A stretch of DNA of 16,510 nt, taken from NCBI GenBank assembly GCA_947458675.1, contig CANHAW010000006.1, forward strand, positions 1 through 16,510. The letters are read 5' to 3'. The DNA is from Beijerinckiaceae bacterium (lineage in GTDB: Bacteria; Pseudomonadota; Alphaproteobacteria; Rhizobiales; Beijerinckiaceae). Below are positions 1-9,600 of the stretch, piece after piece. The notes under the pieces were generated by a model. That model searched no databases, was not told the origin of the DNA, and worked only from the letters and a program-made list of their open reading frames with translations. The position numbers and the translations under genes were made by a program. Position 1 is the first letter of the stretch. Every line of letters begins with the position of its first letter.

Positions 1-642
1 GGCCTTGGCATTCCGGAAGAGAAACAGAAAATTGTCTTCCGCGAATTCGAACGTCTTGCCGATGCCGCAAAGAGCGCGCCAGGCCTCGGGCTTGGCCTTT
101 CGATTGTTGAACGCCTCGGCAAAGTGCTGGGACATCGCATTGCCTTGCGCTCGCAACCTGGACGCGGTTCGGTCTTTGGCGTCGAATTGCCGATTGTCGA
201 AGCTCTGCCCGTTGCCGCTGAAACGCCTGACACCATGCCCTCGCCGCACACGCCGCTTGCCGGCCTTGTTGTGCTCGCCATCGATAATGAGCCGCGCATT
301 CTGGAAGGGATGCGTGCATTGTTAGGTGGCTGGGGCTGCCAGATTCTCACCGCAGCCGATGAGGCTGAAGCCAAAGCGGCACTGGGCGCAATCGACAGCG
401 CGCCCGATGTTGTGATTGCCGATTATCACCTTGATGCCACCGATGGGCTGACACTGGTAACAAAGCTGCGGGAAAGCCTCGGCGTGGAAATTCCGGCCAT
501 TCTCTTGACTGCAGACCGCACGCCTGAAGTGCGCGCCCGCGCGAGCATGCTCGACATACACGTGCTCAACAAACCGCTGAAACCTGCGATTCTGCGCTCT
601 TTGCTGAGCCAGTGGCGGATGATGCGCGGTGCGGCCGAATGA
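1..642 (+). CDS. Hybrid sensor histidine kinase/response regulator, C-terminal part (5' end outside window)
   Basis: The reading frame is open from base 1, so only the C-terminal 213 residues are present. The first 68 or so are the end of a HATPase_c domain: a G1 box (GLGIPEE), an F-box-like FREFERL and a G2 box (GLGLGLSIVERLG), ending in GSVFGVELP. A linker rich in Pro and Ala leads to a receiver domain with an acidic IDNE motif (codons near 283-291), the probable phospho-acceptor Asp in IADYHL (codon 421-423), Thr in LLTAD, and the conserved Lys in LNKPLKP (codon 571-573). The protein should autophosphorylate on a His outside the window and pass phosphate to its own receiver domain. The order kinase then REC, and the ending resembling KPxKPAxLRSLL, fit the PAS-containing NahK/ErcS' type of hybrid kinase; that subfamily is inference because the sensory part is missing. 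Its stop codon abuts the end of the convergent gene at 643. Confidence 0.88.
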   Translation, partial: GLGIPEEKQKIVFREFERLADAAKSAPGLGLGLSIVERLGKVLGHRIALRSQPGRGSVFGVELPIVEALPVAAETPDTMPSPHTPLAGLVVLAIDNEPRILEGMRALLGGWGCQILTAADEAEAKAALGAIDSAPDVVIADYHLDATDGLTLVTKLRESLGVEIPAILLTADRTPEVRARASMLDIHVLNKPLKPAILRSLLSQWRMMRGAAE

Positions 643-2850
643 TCAGGCCGCATCCTTTTTCTGCATGAAGCGGCCGTAGAAAGTCTCGCCCGCTTTGGCC
701 ATGCCGATCAGCTCTTCGCCGGGCGTGAAACGGGGGCCGAATTTTCTGGTCAATCGCTCGCACAGAAGCACAAATTCAGCAGCGCCCATGCCATCGATAT
801 AGCTCAAAGTTCCGCCCGTAAAAGGTGCGAAGCCGAAGCCGAGAATGGAGCCGACATCGGCCTCGCGCGGATCGATGACAACACCTTCCTCAAAAGTGCG
901 CGCGGCCTCAATCGCCTGCGTAACGAGGAAACGCTGTTTCATTTCTTCAATATCGAGACTGTCGGGATCGACCTTGTTCAGCTGAAGATCAGCGAGACCC
1001 TCCCAGAGACGCTTCTGGCCTTTCTCCGGATAATCGTAAAAACCTTTGCCATTCTTGCGGCCCAAGCGCCCGTGGCGATTAACGAGCGCATCGAGCAATT
1101 GCTCCTGCGCCGGATCCACCGCATCCGCCCCGAGATCGGCCTTGGTCGCTTGCAGGATTTTCCAGGCGAGATCGAGCGCAACTTCATCGTTGAGCGAGAG
1201 CGGGCCAACGGGCATGCCGGCCATGCGCGCGACATTCTCGATCATGGCGGGCGGCACGCCTTCGGCAAACATGAGATGGCCTTCGCGCACATAATTCAGC
1301 ACGCAGCGATTGGCGTAGAAGCCGCGTGAATCGTTCACGACAATGGGCGTCTTCTTGATCGCGCGCACAAAATCGAGCGCGGTCGCCAAAGCGCGGTCGC
1401 CCGTATTGCGGCCCTTGATAACCTCGACCAGCATCATCCGCTCGACCGGCGAGAAGAAATGAATGCCGACAAAATCTTCCTGTCGCGAGAAATTCTTGGC
1501 AAGCGAGGTGATCGGCAGCGTCGATGTGTTGGAGGCAAAAATGACGCCGGGTTTCATGGCAGCTTCGGCTTTCTGGATCGTCTGCGCCTTGACGTTGCGA
1601 TCTTCGAACACGGCCTCGATCACCAGATCGCAATCGGCGAGAAGCGCATAATCGTCGCCGGGCAGGATGCGGGCAAGCAAAGCATCGCGATCTGCCGTCT
1701 TCGCGCGCCCCTTGGCGATCTGGCCACTCATGAGCTTGTGCGAATGGGCCTTGCCCTTTTCGGCCGCTTCCATATTGCGGTCGATCAGCACGACGTCGAT
1801 ATTGTTGAGCGCAGCGACATAGCCAATGCTCGCACCCATAAAGCCCGCGCCGATAATGCCGACCTTGCCGATCTTCGCCACCGGCTCGGCTTGTGGGCGA
1901 CGCGCACCCTTGTTGAGCTCGCCCATTGAGACAAAGAGCGAGCGGATCATCGCGCGCGCTTCCTTGGAGCGCAGAATATGGGCAAACCAGCGGCTCTCAA
2001 CGCGAAGCGCAAGATCCATCGGCAATTGCAGCCCCTCATAGACGGCATGCAGAATGGCTTTGGCAGCTGGATAATTATCCATCGTCTCGCGACGATAAAT
2101 GGCATTGGCCGCAGGCCAGACCATCATGCCTGCCGGCGAGAAGACACGACCTGAGGGCGCTTTGAATTTCGGATCGTCCCAAGGCGCAATGCCCTTGTTG
2201 CCGGCCGCAATCCAGGCTTTTGCACGCGCCAGCAATTCATCCTTCGGCGCAATCTCATGGATGAGATTCATCGCCTTTGCAGCCTGCACACGCAATTGCT
2301 CGCCCTTGAAAAGCATCTGCAAAGCATCGCCTGTCGGCATGAGCCGCGCGACACGCTGCGTGCCGCCCGCGCCGGGGAAAAGACCGACCTTAATCTCAGG
2401 CAGGCCGACGCGCGTCTTCGCATTGTCGGAGACGATACGATAATGGCACGCAAGCGAGAGTTCGAAAGCGCCGCCGAGGCAGGTGCCGTCAATCGCTGCA
2501 ACCCATGGCTTGCCGCTCGTCTCAAGGCGCCGGTAAAGCAGCGTGAGGCGGCGCGTGCCGTCAAAAAAGGCCTGCATGGCGATGTCTTCGCCCTGCAATG
2601 CCGCCATTTCCGCATAGCGACGGCTGGAGGCTTCCAGCATGCCGAGATCGGCGCCGCCGGAAAAGGAATCCTTGCCCGAAATAATGACACAGCCCTTGAT
2701 GGCCGCATCGGAGGCGACGCGCTCGAGCATGCGCTCGAGCTCATCCATCACCTGTTCGGTGATGACATTCATCGAGCGGCCCGGCATGTCCCAGGTGAGG
2801 GTTGCAATGCCATCAGTATCGAGATCGAAGCGGAAGTTCACGAGTTCCAT
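643..2850 (-). CDS. fadJ: Fused enoyl-CoA hydratase/3-hydroxyacyl-CoA dehydrogenase (FadB/FadJ-type)
   Basis: This 735-residue protein should hydrate 2-enoyl-CoA and oxidise 3-hydroxyacyl-CoA with NAD, the second and third steps of beta-oxidation. Residues 1-200 are a crotonase domain with an oxyanion-hole region SGGADL and both Glu residues that match the catalytic pair of E. coli FadB (E130 in GGAFEL, E152 in LPEIKVGL). From about 326 a Rossmann fold begins (GxGxxG at 334-339), with the probable catalytic His464 in [11 protein letters not shown]-terminal 3HCDH domain follows (RGFYANR, then KNGKGFYDY). The open frame continues 21 codons upstream to 2913, but the ATG at 2850 has a strong Shine-Dalgarno sequence and lies just 14 bp past the thiolase stop, so I chose it. 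It is the last gene of the operon. The fadJ symbol is by family; a specific chain length or substrate cannot be read from the sequence, and a role in branched or unusual acyl-CoAs is equally possible. Confidence 0.93.
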   Translation of the reverse strand: MELVNFRFDLDTDGIATLTWDMPGRSMNVITEQVMDELERMLERVASDAAIKGCVIISGKDSFSGGADLGMLEASSRRYAEMAALQGEDIAMQAFFDGTRRLTLLYRRLETSGKPWVAAIDGTCLGGAFELSLACHYRIVSDNAKTRVGLPEIKVGLFPGAGGTQRVARLMPTGDALQMLFKGEQLRVQAAKAMNLIHEIAPKDELLARAKAWIAAGNKGIAPWDDPKFKAPSGRVFSPAGMMVWPAANAIYRRETMDNYPAAKAILHAVYEGLQLPMDLALRVESRWFAHILRSKEARAMIRSLFVSMGELNKGARRPQAEPVAKIGKVGIIGAGFMGASIGYVAALNNIDVVLIDRNMEAAEKGKAHSHKLMSGQIAKGRAKTADRDALLARILPGDDYALLADCDLVIEAVFEDRNVKAQTIQKAEAAMKPGVIFASNTSTLPITSLAKNFSRQEDFVGIHFFSPVERMMLVEVIKGRNTGDRALATALDFVRAIKKTPIVVNDSRGFYANRCVLNYVREGHLMFAEGVPPAMIENVARMAGMPVGPLSLNDEVALDLAWKILQATKADLGADAVDPAQEQLLDALVNRHGRLGRKNGKGFYDYPEKGQKRLWEGLADLQLNKVDPDSLDIEEMKQRFLVTQAIEAARTFEEGVVIDPREADVGSILGFGFAPFTGGTLSYIDGMGAAEFVLLCERLTRKFGPRFTPGEELIGMAKAGETFYGRFMQKKDAA

Positions 2851-2853
2851 ATT

Positions 2854-2862
2854 CCCCTCCCC
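2854..2862 (-). promoter_or_regulatory. Ribosome binding site deciding the start of the hydratase/dehydrogenase gene
   Basis: On the minus strand GGGGAGGGG ends three bases before the ATG at 2850, so its GGGGAG core is six bases from the start. It lies in the 14-bp gap after the thiolase stop codon. This supports the shorter protein and argues against the upstream in-frame start at 2913, which would overlap the thiolase gene. Confidence 0.75.
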
Positions 2863-2864
2863 GA

Positions 2865-4073
2865 TCAGACGCGTTCGATAATGGTCGCCGTGCCCATGCC
2901 GGCCCCGATGCAAAGCGTGACAAGCGCTGTCGATTTGCCAGAGCGCTCAAGCTCGTCGACAGCCGTGCCAAGCAGCATTGCGCCGGTTGCGCCCAGCGGA
3001 TGGCCGAGCGCAATCGCGCCGCCATTCACATTCACTTTCGCCGCATCGAGATCGAATGCCTGCAGATAGCGCAGCACAACGGCTGCAAAGGCCTCATTGA
3101 CCTCGAAGAGATCGATATCGGACATATTCATGCCCGCGCGCTTCAAAACCTTGCGCGTCACATCGACGGGACCGGTCAACATCATGGCAGGCTCAGAACC
3201 AATATTGGCAAAGGCACGAATCCGTGCGCGCGGCTTGAGACCCGCCGCCTTGCCTGCTTGCGCATTGCCGATGAGAACCGCCGCTGCACCATCGACAATG
3301 CCTGAAGAATTGCCGGCGTGATGCACATGTTCAAGCCGCTCGATTTCGGGATGTGCCTGAAGGGCAACCGCATTGAAACCGCCCTGCTCCGCCATTGTCA
3401 CGAAAGAGGCTTTGAGCGCGGCCAAAGATTGCATGTCTGTGCCCGGCCGCATGTGCTCGTCGCGCGCCAGAATGGTGAGGCCGTTGATATCTTTCACCGG
3501 CATGACCGCATTGTTGAATCGTCCAGCCTCCCATGCAGCGGCAGCGCGCTTCTGGCTTTCGACTGCATAGGCATCGACATCATGGCGCGAGAAACCATAT
3601 TTCGTCGCGATGAGATCGGCAGAAATGCCTTGCGGCATGAAATAGGATGGAATGGCAATGGCGGGATCGACAGGCCAAGCGCCGCCCGATGCGCCAATGC
3701 CGACACGGCTCATGCTTTCAACGCCGCCACCGATGGCCATATCATGCTGGCCTGACATGATTTGCGCGGCAGCGAAATTCACTGCATCGAGTCCCGAGGC
3801 GCAAAAGCGATTGATCTGCACGCCCGGGACTTTGTCGCCATAACCCGCGGTGAGCGCCGCTGCGCGCGCAATATCGCCGCCCGCCTCACCGACAGGATCG
3901 ACGCAGCCCAGCACGACATCATCGACAATATCCGTGTCGAGATGATTGCGCAGGCGCAGCGCCTTGAGGGCTGTCGTTGCGAGGCCGAGCGTAGAGACTT
4001 CGTGGAGCGAGCCATCCGGCTTGCCGCGCCCGCGCGGTGTGCGCACATGATCGTAGATAAAGGCATCGGCCAT
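2865..4073 (-). CDS. Acetyl-CoA C-acyltransferase (thiolase)
   Basis: This 402-residue thiolase should cleave 3-ketoacyl-CoA with CoA to release acetyl-CoA, the last step of beta-oxidation, in the cytoplasm. All three catalytic elements are visible: the nucleophilic Cys91 in [11 protein letters not shown], His358 in [14 protein letters not shown], and Cys388 in LCIGAGMG near the C-terminus. Length is normal for the degradative/biosynthetic thiolase family. The ATG at 4073 has GGGAG about seven bases upstream and starts 12 bp after the acyl-CoA dehydrogenase stop; the hydratase/dehydrogenase gene follows 14 bp downstream, so the three are almost certainly one transcript. The arrangement argues for a degradative ketoacyl-CoA thiolase (FadA-like) rather than the PhaA thiolase of polyhydroxybutyrate synthesis, although sequence motifs alone do not separate them. 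Confidence 0.94.
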   Translation of the reverse strand: MADAFIYDHVRTPRGRGKPDGSLHEVSTLGLATTALKALRLRNHLDTDIVDDVVLGCVDPVGEAGGDIARAAALTAGYGDKVPGVQINRFCASGLDAVNFAAAQIMSGQHDMAIGGGVESMSRVGIGASGGAWPVDPAIAIPSYFMPQGISADLIATKYGFSRHDVDAYAVESQKRAAAAWEAGRFNNAVMPVKDINGLTILARDEHMRPGTDMQSLAALKASFVTMAEQGGFNAVALQAHPEIERLEHVHHAGNSSGIVDGAAAVLIGNAQAGKAAGLKPRARIRAFANIGSEPAMMLTGPVDVTRKVLKRAGMNMSDIDLFEVNEAFAAVVLRYLQAFDLDAAKVNVNGGAIALGHPLGATGAMLLGTAVDELERSGKSTALVTLCIGAGMGTATIIERV

Positions 4074-4085
4074 TATGCGCTCCCG

Positions 4086-5867
4086 TTAAAAGGCGTCTTC
4101 GGGCATGGACATGATCGTGTCCGCTCCGGTCGAGATACGGGCAAGATGGGCCGAGGTCTCCGGCATCATCCGTTCCATGAAAAACCTACCGGCCACAATC
4201 TTGCCCTTCATGGCCGCATCCTCATTCTGGCGCGCGAGCGCCGCATCGGCCATCAGCAGCCACATATAACCCATGGCGACAAGGCCGAAGAGATGCATGT
4301 AATCATTTGAGGCTGCGCCTGCATGGTCGGGCTTGGCCATGGCATTTTGCATCAGCCACATGGTGGCTTTCTGCAGATCGTCGAGCCCGCGCTTCAATCC
4401 TGAGGTGAAAGGCTTGAGCGCCTCATTGTTTTCTTTTTCCTTCAGCGCCGCAGCAACCTCGCCAAAAAAGGCCATGACGGCGTGCCCGCCATCCTTCGGC
4501 AATTTGCGGCCGACGAGATCGAGTGCCTGAATGCCATTTGCACCCTCATAGATCATGGCAATGCGCGCATCGCGGACAAATTGCTCCATGCCCCATTCGC
4601 CGACATAGCCGTGGCCGCCAAAAACCTGCTGCGCTTTGACCGTATTGGCAAAGCCCGTATCAGTCAGCACGCCTTTCAGCACCGGTGTCATCAGGCCGAG
4701 CATATCGTCGGCTTTCTGAATCTCTTGTGCATCGACCGAGCGATGCACAAGATCGCTTTTCAGAGCGACCCAGAGCACAAGAGCACGCGCGGCTTCATTA
4801 AAGGCGCGCATTTCAAGCAGCATGCGTCGCACATCTGGATGAACGATGATCGGATCGGCTGGCTTTTCGGCGGCCTTGGCTCCGCTCAAGGCGCGTCCCT
4901 GCAGCCGCTCTTTCGCATAGGCAACGGCATTCTGATAGGCGACCTCGGATTGGGACAGGCCCTGAATGGCAACGCCGAGCCGCGCCTCGTTCATCATCAC
5001 AAACATGGCAGCAAGACCGCGGTTTTCTTCTCCGATCAGCCAGCCTGTTGCGCCATCGTAATTCATCACACAGGTCGAATTGGCGTGAATGCCCATCTTG
5101 TGCTCGATCGAGCCGCAGGAGACGGCATTGCGCAGGCCCGGATTGCCGCTCGCATCGGGAATGAATTTCGGCACGATGAAAAGCGATATGCCTTTCGTGC
5201 CGGCCGGCGCCCCCTCAATGCGCGCAAGAACAAGATGAACGATATTGGACGCAAGATCGTGGTCGCCGGCAGAAATAAAGATTTTCTGCCCGCTGATCGC
5301 AAAACTGCCATCGGCATTGCGCGCCGCGCGGGTTTTCAGAAGACCAAGGTCCGTGCCGCAATGGGGCTCGGTGAGATTCATCGTGCCCGACCATTCGCCC
5401 GATGCGAGCTTGGGCGCATAAAGCGCTTTCTGCGCGTCGCTTCCATGATGAAGCAATGCCGCAAGAGCACCCTGCGACAAGCCGGGATACATGGAGAAAG
5501 CCATATTCGCCGAAGAGGCGAATTCGCTCATCGCTGCCTGCAAAGTATAGGGAAGACCCTGTCCGCCAAATTCAGGATCGCTGGACAGGCCCACCCAGCC
5601 GCCCTGCGCATAAGCATGATAAGCCGCAGCAAAACCTTTCGGCGTGGTGACTGCACCATCGGGTCCGCGCCGGCACCCCTCGCGGTCGCCGGAAAGATTG
5701 ATCGGCTGCAGCACCTGCTCGCAGAGCTTTGCCCCTTCGGCCAGAATGGCTTCCACCATATCGGGCGGCGCATCGGAAAAACCGGGCAGATGGGAATAAC
5801 GATCCCACCCGAAAACATGGTTCAGCAGGAATTGCACTTCACTCACAGGCGCCCTGTAGCTCGGCAT
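4086..5867 (-). CDS. Acyl-CoA dehydrogenase, long form with C-terminal extension (DmdC/FadE-like)
   Basis: This 593-residue flavoprotein should oxidise acyl-CoA to 2-enoyl-CoA, the first beta-oxidation step, passing electrons to ETF. The N-terminal MPSYRAPV segment and the helical N domain (residues 1-150) are typical of the 590-600-residue group that includes 3-methylmercaptopropionyl-CoA dehydrogenase (DmdC). Visible motifs are [11 protein letters not shown] (163-173), [10 protein letters not shown] (195-204), [12 protein letters not shown] (413-424), and YEGANGIQA with Glu441 at the usual catalytic-base position. The last 130 residues form the extra helical C-terminal domain of this subgroup. 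The ATG at 5867 has GGGAGAGG about four to eight bases upstream. It is the first gene of the operon, behind an inverted repeat at 5899-5920. DmdC likeness alone does not prove a role in DMSP breakdown; a general medium- or long-chain acyl-CoA substrate is at least as likely given the thiolase and hydratase partners. Confidence 0.93.
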   Translation of the reverse strand: MPSYRAPVSEVQFLLNHVFGWDRYSHLPGFSDAPPDMVEAILAEGAKLCEQVLQPINLSGDREGCRRGPDGAVTTPKGFAAAYHAYAQGGWVGLSSDPEFGGQGLPYTLQAAMSEFASSANMAFSMYPGLSQGALAALLHHGSDAQKALYAPKLASGEWSGTMNLTEPHCGTDLGLLKTRAARNADGSFAISGQKIFISAGDHDLASNIVHLVLARIEGAPAGTKGISLFIVPKFIPDASGNPGLRNAVSCGSIEHKMGIHANSTCVMNYDGATGWLIGEENRGLAAMFVMMNEARLGVAIQGLSQSEVAYQNAVAYAKERLQGRALSGAKAAEKPADPIIVHPDVRRMLLEMRAFNEAARALVLWVALKSDLVHRSVDAQEIQKADDMLGLMTPVLKGVLTDTGFANTVKAQQVFGGHGYVGEWGMEQFVRDARIAMIYEGANGIQALDLVGRKLPKDGGHAVMAFFGEVAAALKEKENNEALKPFTSGLKRGLDDLQKATMWLMQNAMAKPDHAGAASNDYMHLFGLVAMGYMWLLMADAALARQNEDAAMKGKIVAGRFFMERMMPETSAHLARISTGADTIMSMPEDAF

Positions 5868-5898
5868 GTTCCTCTCCCGGTTTCAGCTCTCCTTCAGA

Positions 5899-5920
5899 TT
5901 TAGTTTATATGTAAACTAAA
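5899..5920. promoter_or_regulatory. Perfect inverted repeat, candidate operator of the beta-oxidation operon
   Basis: Two 9-bp arms, TTTAGTTTA and TAAACTAAA, are exact reverse complements around a TATG spacer. The centre lies about 42 bp before the acyl-CoA dehydrogenase ATG. This AT-rich block stands out in a GC-rich surround. Size and symmetry fit a dimeric regulator, most simply the MerR-family protein encoded immediately upstream; a TetR-family protein encoded elsewhere is an alternative. The repeat is seen directly; the binding protein is inference. Confidence 0.7.
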
Positions 5921-5936
5921 CGGGCGGGTTGTTCAA
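5904..5936 (-). promoter_or_regulatory. Candidate sigma-70-like promoter overlapping the palindrome
   Basis: On the minus strand TTGAAC (5936-5931) resembles a -35 box, and TATAAA (5909-5904) resembles a -10 box, with a long 21-bp spacer. The -10-like element lies inside the inverted repeat. Overlong spacers (usually 19-20 bp) are typical of promoters activated by MerR-family proteins, so the layout is suggestive, but the match is weak evidence and no start site is known. Confidence 0.35.
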
Positions 5937-5970
5937 GCGCGGCTGTTGCACGTGCTGGTTGCAAAATGAA

Positions 5971-5998
5971 AAAGCCTGCCGCGCGGGCGGCAGGCTTT
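5971..5998 (-). terminator. Rho-independent terminator of the MerR-family gene
   Basis: Arms AAAGCCTGCCG (5971-5981) and CGGCAGGCTTT (5988-5998) are perfect reverse complements around a six-base loop. Read on the minus strand the stem runs into TTTTTCATTTT, a good U-rich tail. It begins about 20 bp after the MerR stop codon at 6019 and would end that transcript before the operon promoter region, so the operon should depend on its own promoter. Confidence 0.85.
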
Positions 5999-6018
5999 CG
6001 GTCGTCTGGTCCAGAGAA

Positions 6019-6480
6019 TCAGGCGACGGCGGCTTGCGGGGCCGGCACAGAGGCCAGGCGGGCATGGGTTTCCCGCAGCTCGGCAATCGCCACATCCAGA
6101 TCGGCCCTTTGGCGCTCCAGAAGCGTGATCTGGTCCAGAACCTGATTGGGGGCGAGCGGCAGCTCATCGACCGTGGAATTATCCTCAGAAGATTCCACCA
6201 TGCGGCGGATTTCCGTCAGGGTGAAACCCAGCTGTTTTCCCTTCAGGATCAGCTCAAGACGGGCGCGGCAGCGCGCATCGTAGAGCCGGGTCACGCCGCG
6301 CCGCAGAGGCTGCAGCAAGCCGCGCTCCTCATAGAAACGCAGGGCCCTGAGGCTCAGGCTATAGGTCCGGGAAACATCCCCGATCGTCATGAAATCATTG
6401 CTGGATACAGAACGATCAGGGGCAAAAGCCCGACTTCTGGCAATGGAAAGAGCAGATCGGCGGGTATCCTCGATCAGCAT
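6019..6480 (-). CDS. MerR-family transcriptional regulator
   Basis: This 153-residue protein carries a MerR-type winged helix-turn-helix at about residues 31-100: MTIGDVSRTYSLSLRALRFYEERGLL, then RRGVTRLYDARCRARLELI and GKQLGFTLTEIRRMVE. A C-terminal helix (LDQITLLERQRADLDVAIAEL) fits the antiparallel coiled coil through which MerR proteins dimerise. There is no Cys-rich metal site, so a metal sensor is unlikely. The ATG at 6480 has AAGGGG about seven bases upstream; a TTG two codons earlier and an internal ATG at the start of the DNA-binding domain are less likely starts. The gene precedes the acyl-CoA dehydrogenase operon on the same strand but has its own terminator. A role in controlling that operon, perhaps sensing an acyl-CoA as LiuR-type MerR regulators are thought to, is inferred from position and from the palindrome at 5899-5920. 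Confidence 0.9.
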   Translation of the reverse strand: MLIEDTRRSALSIARSRAFAPDRSVSSNDFMTIGDVSRTYSLSLRALRFYEERGLLQPLRRGVTRLYDARCRARLELILKGKQLGFTLTEIRRMVESSEDNSTVDELPLAPNQVLDQITLLERQRADLDVAIAELRETHARLASVPAPQAAVA

Positions 6481-6693
6481 TGGCAACCCCTTCGGAAAAA
6501 ATGTGGCCGCACAACCTTTGCGGGAAGTGAAACCAAAATTGCAACGCCTGAGATTAAAACTGAGTCGCGACTATTTGCAATCAGAGATTGTAACGCTCCG
6601 TGAGCACAACCTACGCTTTGTGTTGCTCCGCGCTAAAAATCAGCATGGTTAACATTGTGTTTACCGCCGGGGAGCCATGCTCGGCGGGAAGGC
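6481..6693. promoter_or_regulatory. Divergent intergenic region between the MerR gene and the PodJ-like gene
   Basis: This 213-bp stretch must hold the promoters of both divergent genes. It is AT-richer than its flanks. It contains a perfect 10-bp palindrome AGTCGCGACT at 6563-6572, which includes most of a GAGTC (GANTC) site starting at 6562, and a CtrA-like motif at 6649-6663. No convincing -35/-10 pair was found on either strand, and no copy of the 5899-5920 repeat is present. Confidence 0.5.
6649..6663 (+). promoter_or_regulatory. CtrA-like binding motif upstream of the PodJ-like gene
   Basis: The sequence reads TTAA, seven bases, TTTA, one mismatch from the alphaproteobacterial CtrA consensus TTAA-N7-TTAA. 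It lies 31 bp before the ATG at 6694. Cell-cycle control by CtrA would suit a polar organising protein, but a single one-mismatch site can arise by chance. Confidence 0.3.
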
Positions 6694-9600
6694 ATGGAGG
6701 TGATTCCCTCGGCTCAGGCCTTGGTAGACCTCACGAATTGGGCGGCAATGCCCAGAGATGGCGGGATGAGCAAGGCGGCTCCATCGAACCAGGCGGATAC
6801 CGGATCGGACCTGCAGGAGGCTGCCCATGAGGCAGCCCGGCAGGCCGGGCTGACGCTTGGCCAATGGCTGGAGCGCGGCTTGGAGGATTATGCTGCCGCA
6901 GCCGGCCTGAGGACGTTTGACCTCACCGATGACGAAAGAATTGAGGCTGTCGCAGCGCAGCTGGCCGCACTGGCCCGATCAGGCGATGGCCAGCACGGGC
7001 GCCGCCGCGCCGATACACAAACCCGCCGCGCCAATGGAACGGATCTGCTGAGGGAAGCAACCGAGCGCCTTGCCCGCGCCAAGGCCGCGACCCAAAACAT
7101 CAAGCCAGGCCTTACCGTGCCGCCGCCGCGCCATCGCGCCGAACATCGCGATCGCGCCAACCAAGACAGCGGCCTGCGCAGCATTGCCGCCAGACTCGCG
7201 CAAGAAAACGATGAGGACATGCTGGTTCGCGTCGGCCACCGCCTGCGCGGCCTTGCCTCCGTGATTGCAGACGAGCGCGAGAACGAAACCGCACAGGCGC
7301 CGGGGCGCAGCGAGATCACCGCGCTGCGCCACGAAATCGGAGAATTGTCCCGCGCCATCGCCATCATTGCCCAGCGCGCCAGCGCTCAGGGCGTCGAACC
7401 GGCCTTGCGCGAATTGGTGACGAAAATCGAAGAGACACGTCGCGACGGGGTAAGCGAAGAAGAGCTTGCGCCGGTCGTCGAAATTCTCGCCGACATGCGC
7501 GACACGCTTGCCGCATCGCCCGCACAGATCGCCCGCGCCATGGGCGAAGAAATCGATATGCTTTCGGTCAGGCTCGATTGCCTTGTCCGGGATTCCGTCG
7601 ATCATTCCTCTTTCATCTTGCTCCGCCAGCAGATTGAAAAAATTGCGCAGGAGCTGAGCAATGCCATCCCGCGCTTTGCCTCGATCGATGCACTTGAGGA
7701 CCAGATCCGCTTACTCACCACGCGCGTCGAGCAATTGGCCGCCGGCCCGCGCGAACTTGCCGCACGACTGGTCGAATTGATCGAGGGCATGAGCTCTTCG
7801 ATTGGCCGGCTGGATGCCAATCCTGCATTGCGCGCCATTGAGAAAAGCATTTCCGCGCTCGCCATGCGCGACGAGATCAATCCAGAACTGGCGCGACAAT
7901 TATCGACCTTGCAAGAATCCATCGGCGCGCTTGCCGATCATCCAGCGCTTTTCGCGATCCGTCGCGACATGGCAGTGCTTGCCGAAAATACAGGGGCCCT
8001 GCCCAAGCGCCTGATCGACACGCTGACGGAATTGCGCCATGCGGTCGAGCGCATGGCAACGCATCCGACCATTGCCAAACTTGAAACGCGCATCCTCGAA
8101 CTTCATGCACGCACGGCTAACGTACCCGCCAATATTGGCGAGACGCTGGCTGAATTGCGCCTCTCAATCGAGCGCCTTGCCGCCAATGCCGGCATGCGCA
8201 GCGACGACCTGCCGGGGCGTATCGACAAGATCGAAACGCATATTTCACGATTGTCGCAGCGCTTCGAGGAATCAGGCATTCCGCAGGTTCAGCCTGTCGT
8301 GGCGCAGCTTGTCTCTGCACAGCATTCCATCCTCCAGCGCCTCGACCGCATGCGCGAGGAATGGCCGAGCGATCGCATCGCAGAATTGCTCGAACGCGTC
8401 GAAGAAATGCACCGCGCCATGCAGCCGGCCACAGGCACGGCGCGTATGGAAGAAGCGGTCGCACACATATCGGCCAAGATCGATCGGATTGCCGAGGCGA
8501 GTGGCGCCGATCCGCGCGCCCTGCAGGCCATCGAAAATCAGGTTTTGCGTATTGCCGAGCGGATTGAGCGCACCGGCGAAACCGCTGAAACCATCGGCGC
8601 GATCGAGCGGGGAATGAGCGACCTCTTCCTGCAAGTAGAAGAAGCGCGCGTGGCCGTGCTCGAAGCGCAAGACAGCAATATGGCCGACACGATTGTGCGC
8701 GACCTCTCCGGTCTGCGCTCGGTGCAGGATGAAAGCGATCAGCGCACGCGCGCAACATTGAATGCCGTGCATGAGACGCTGGAAAAAGTCGTCGATCGGC
8801 TCGCCATGCTGGAAGGCGATGTCGTCGCCTTGCGCAATCGCAGCCAGGAGCAGACTGTCGTCGCGCAAATTTCCCCCAAGGCGGAAATTGCGATCGCAGC
8901 CGGCGCAGAACCCGTCATCGCAGAAGTCACGCCTGCCGGCGCCTCGCGCGTCAGTTTCGCGCCGCAAAATTCGGCGCCTGAAATATTGATCGAACCGGGC
9001 TCTGGCTTTCGCCCCAGCGCCCCCAAAACCGAGCCGCTTGCCGAAGATACGCCACGGCAGGATCTCGCCCTTGCGCTCGATGCCCCACGCGCGGCGCAGG
9101 CAAGTTTCATCGCCGCGGCACGGCGCGCAACGCAGGTGGCGGGTGCTGCGCCGAAACCATCGCGCGGATTGCGCGAGGAGAATGAAGACCAGACGAAGAG
9201 CGGGCTGAGCGATGTATCGCGCAAGGTTCTGCTCGGCGTTGCTGGCGCCATGCTTTTGGCCGGCAGTGTGCAAGGTGCGCGCGAAGTGCTGGACCGGTTT
9301 GGTCCGGAAACACCGGCAGCATCGGCCGAAGTGCCACAACCATCGGCTTCTGCTCCCGAGAACAAGGCAAGCGACAGAACTCTGCCGCCGGCCCCGACTT
9401 TCAATCTGCCCGATTTCGCTGCGGCCGATGCAGCACCGACCATTCTGGCCCGATCCATAAGGCAGGAATTCACCCCGGCCGAGGCCACATTCGAACAACT
9501 TTCCGACCTCGCCGGCAAAGGCAATGCGGCAGCGCAATTTGAACTTGCGACCCGCTATGCCGAGGCGCGCGGCGTCGAGCGCGACATGAATGAAGCAACC

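Noticed and set aside
2851..2913. Upstream extension of the hydratase/dehydrogenase to a start at 2913
   Set aside because: It would overlap the thiolase gene by 49 bp, its residues are not crotonase-like, and the ATG at 2850 has a strong ribosome binding site.
4482..5903. 473-codon open frame on the plus strand opposite the acyl-CoA dehydrogenase
   Set aside because: The opposite strand encodes a complete enzyme with all family motifs; this frame has no domain and no ribosome binding site.
6563..6572. Perfect 10-bp palindrome AGTCGCGACT as an operator
   Set aside because: It is short, does not extend on either side and does not resemble the repeat before the operon; kept only as a note on the intergenic region.
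6602..6628. Imperfect inverted repeat GAGCA ... TGCTC before the PodJ-like gene
   Set aside because: Only five bases pair cleanly with mismatched inner bases, no T-run follows, and nothing supports a terminator or regulator site.
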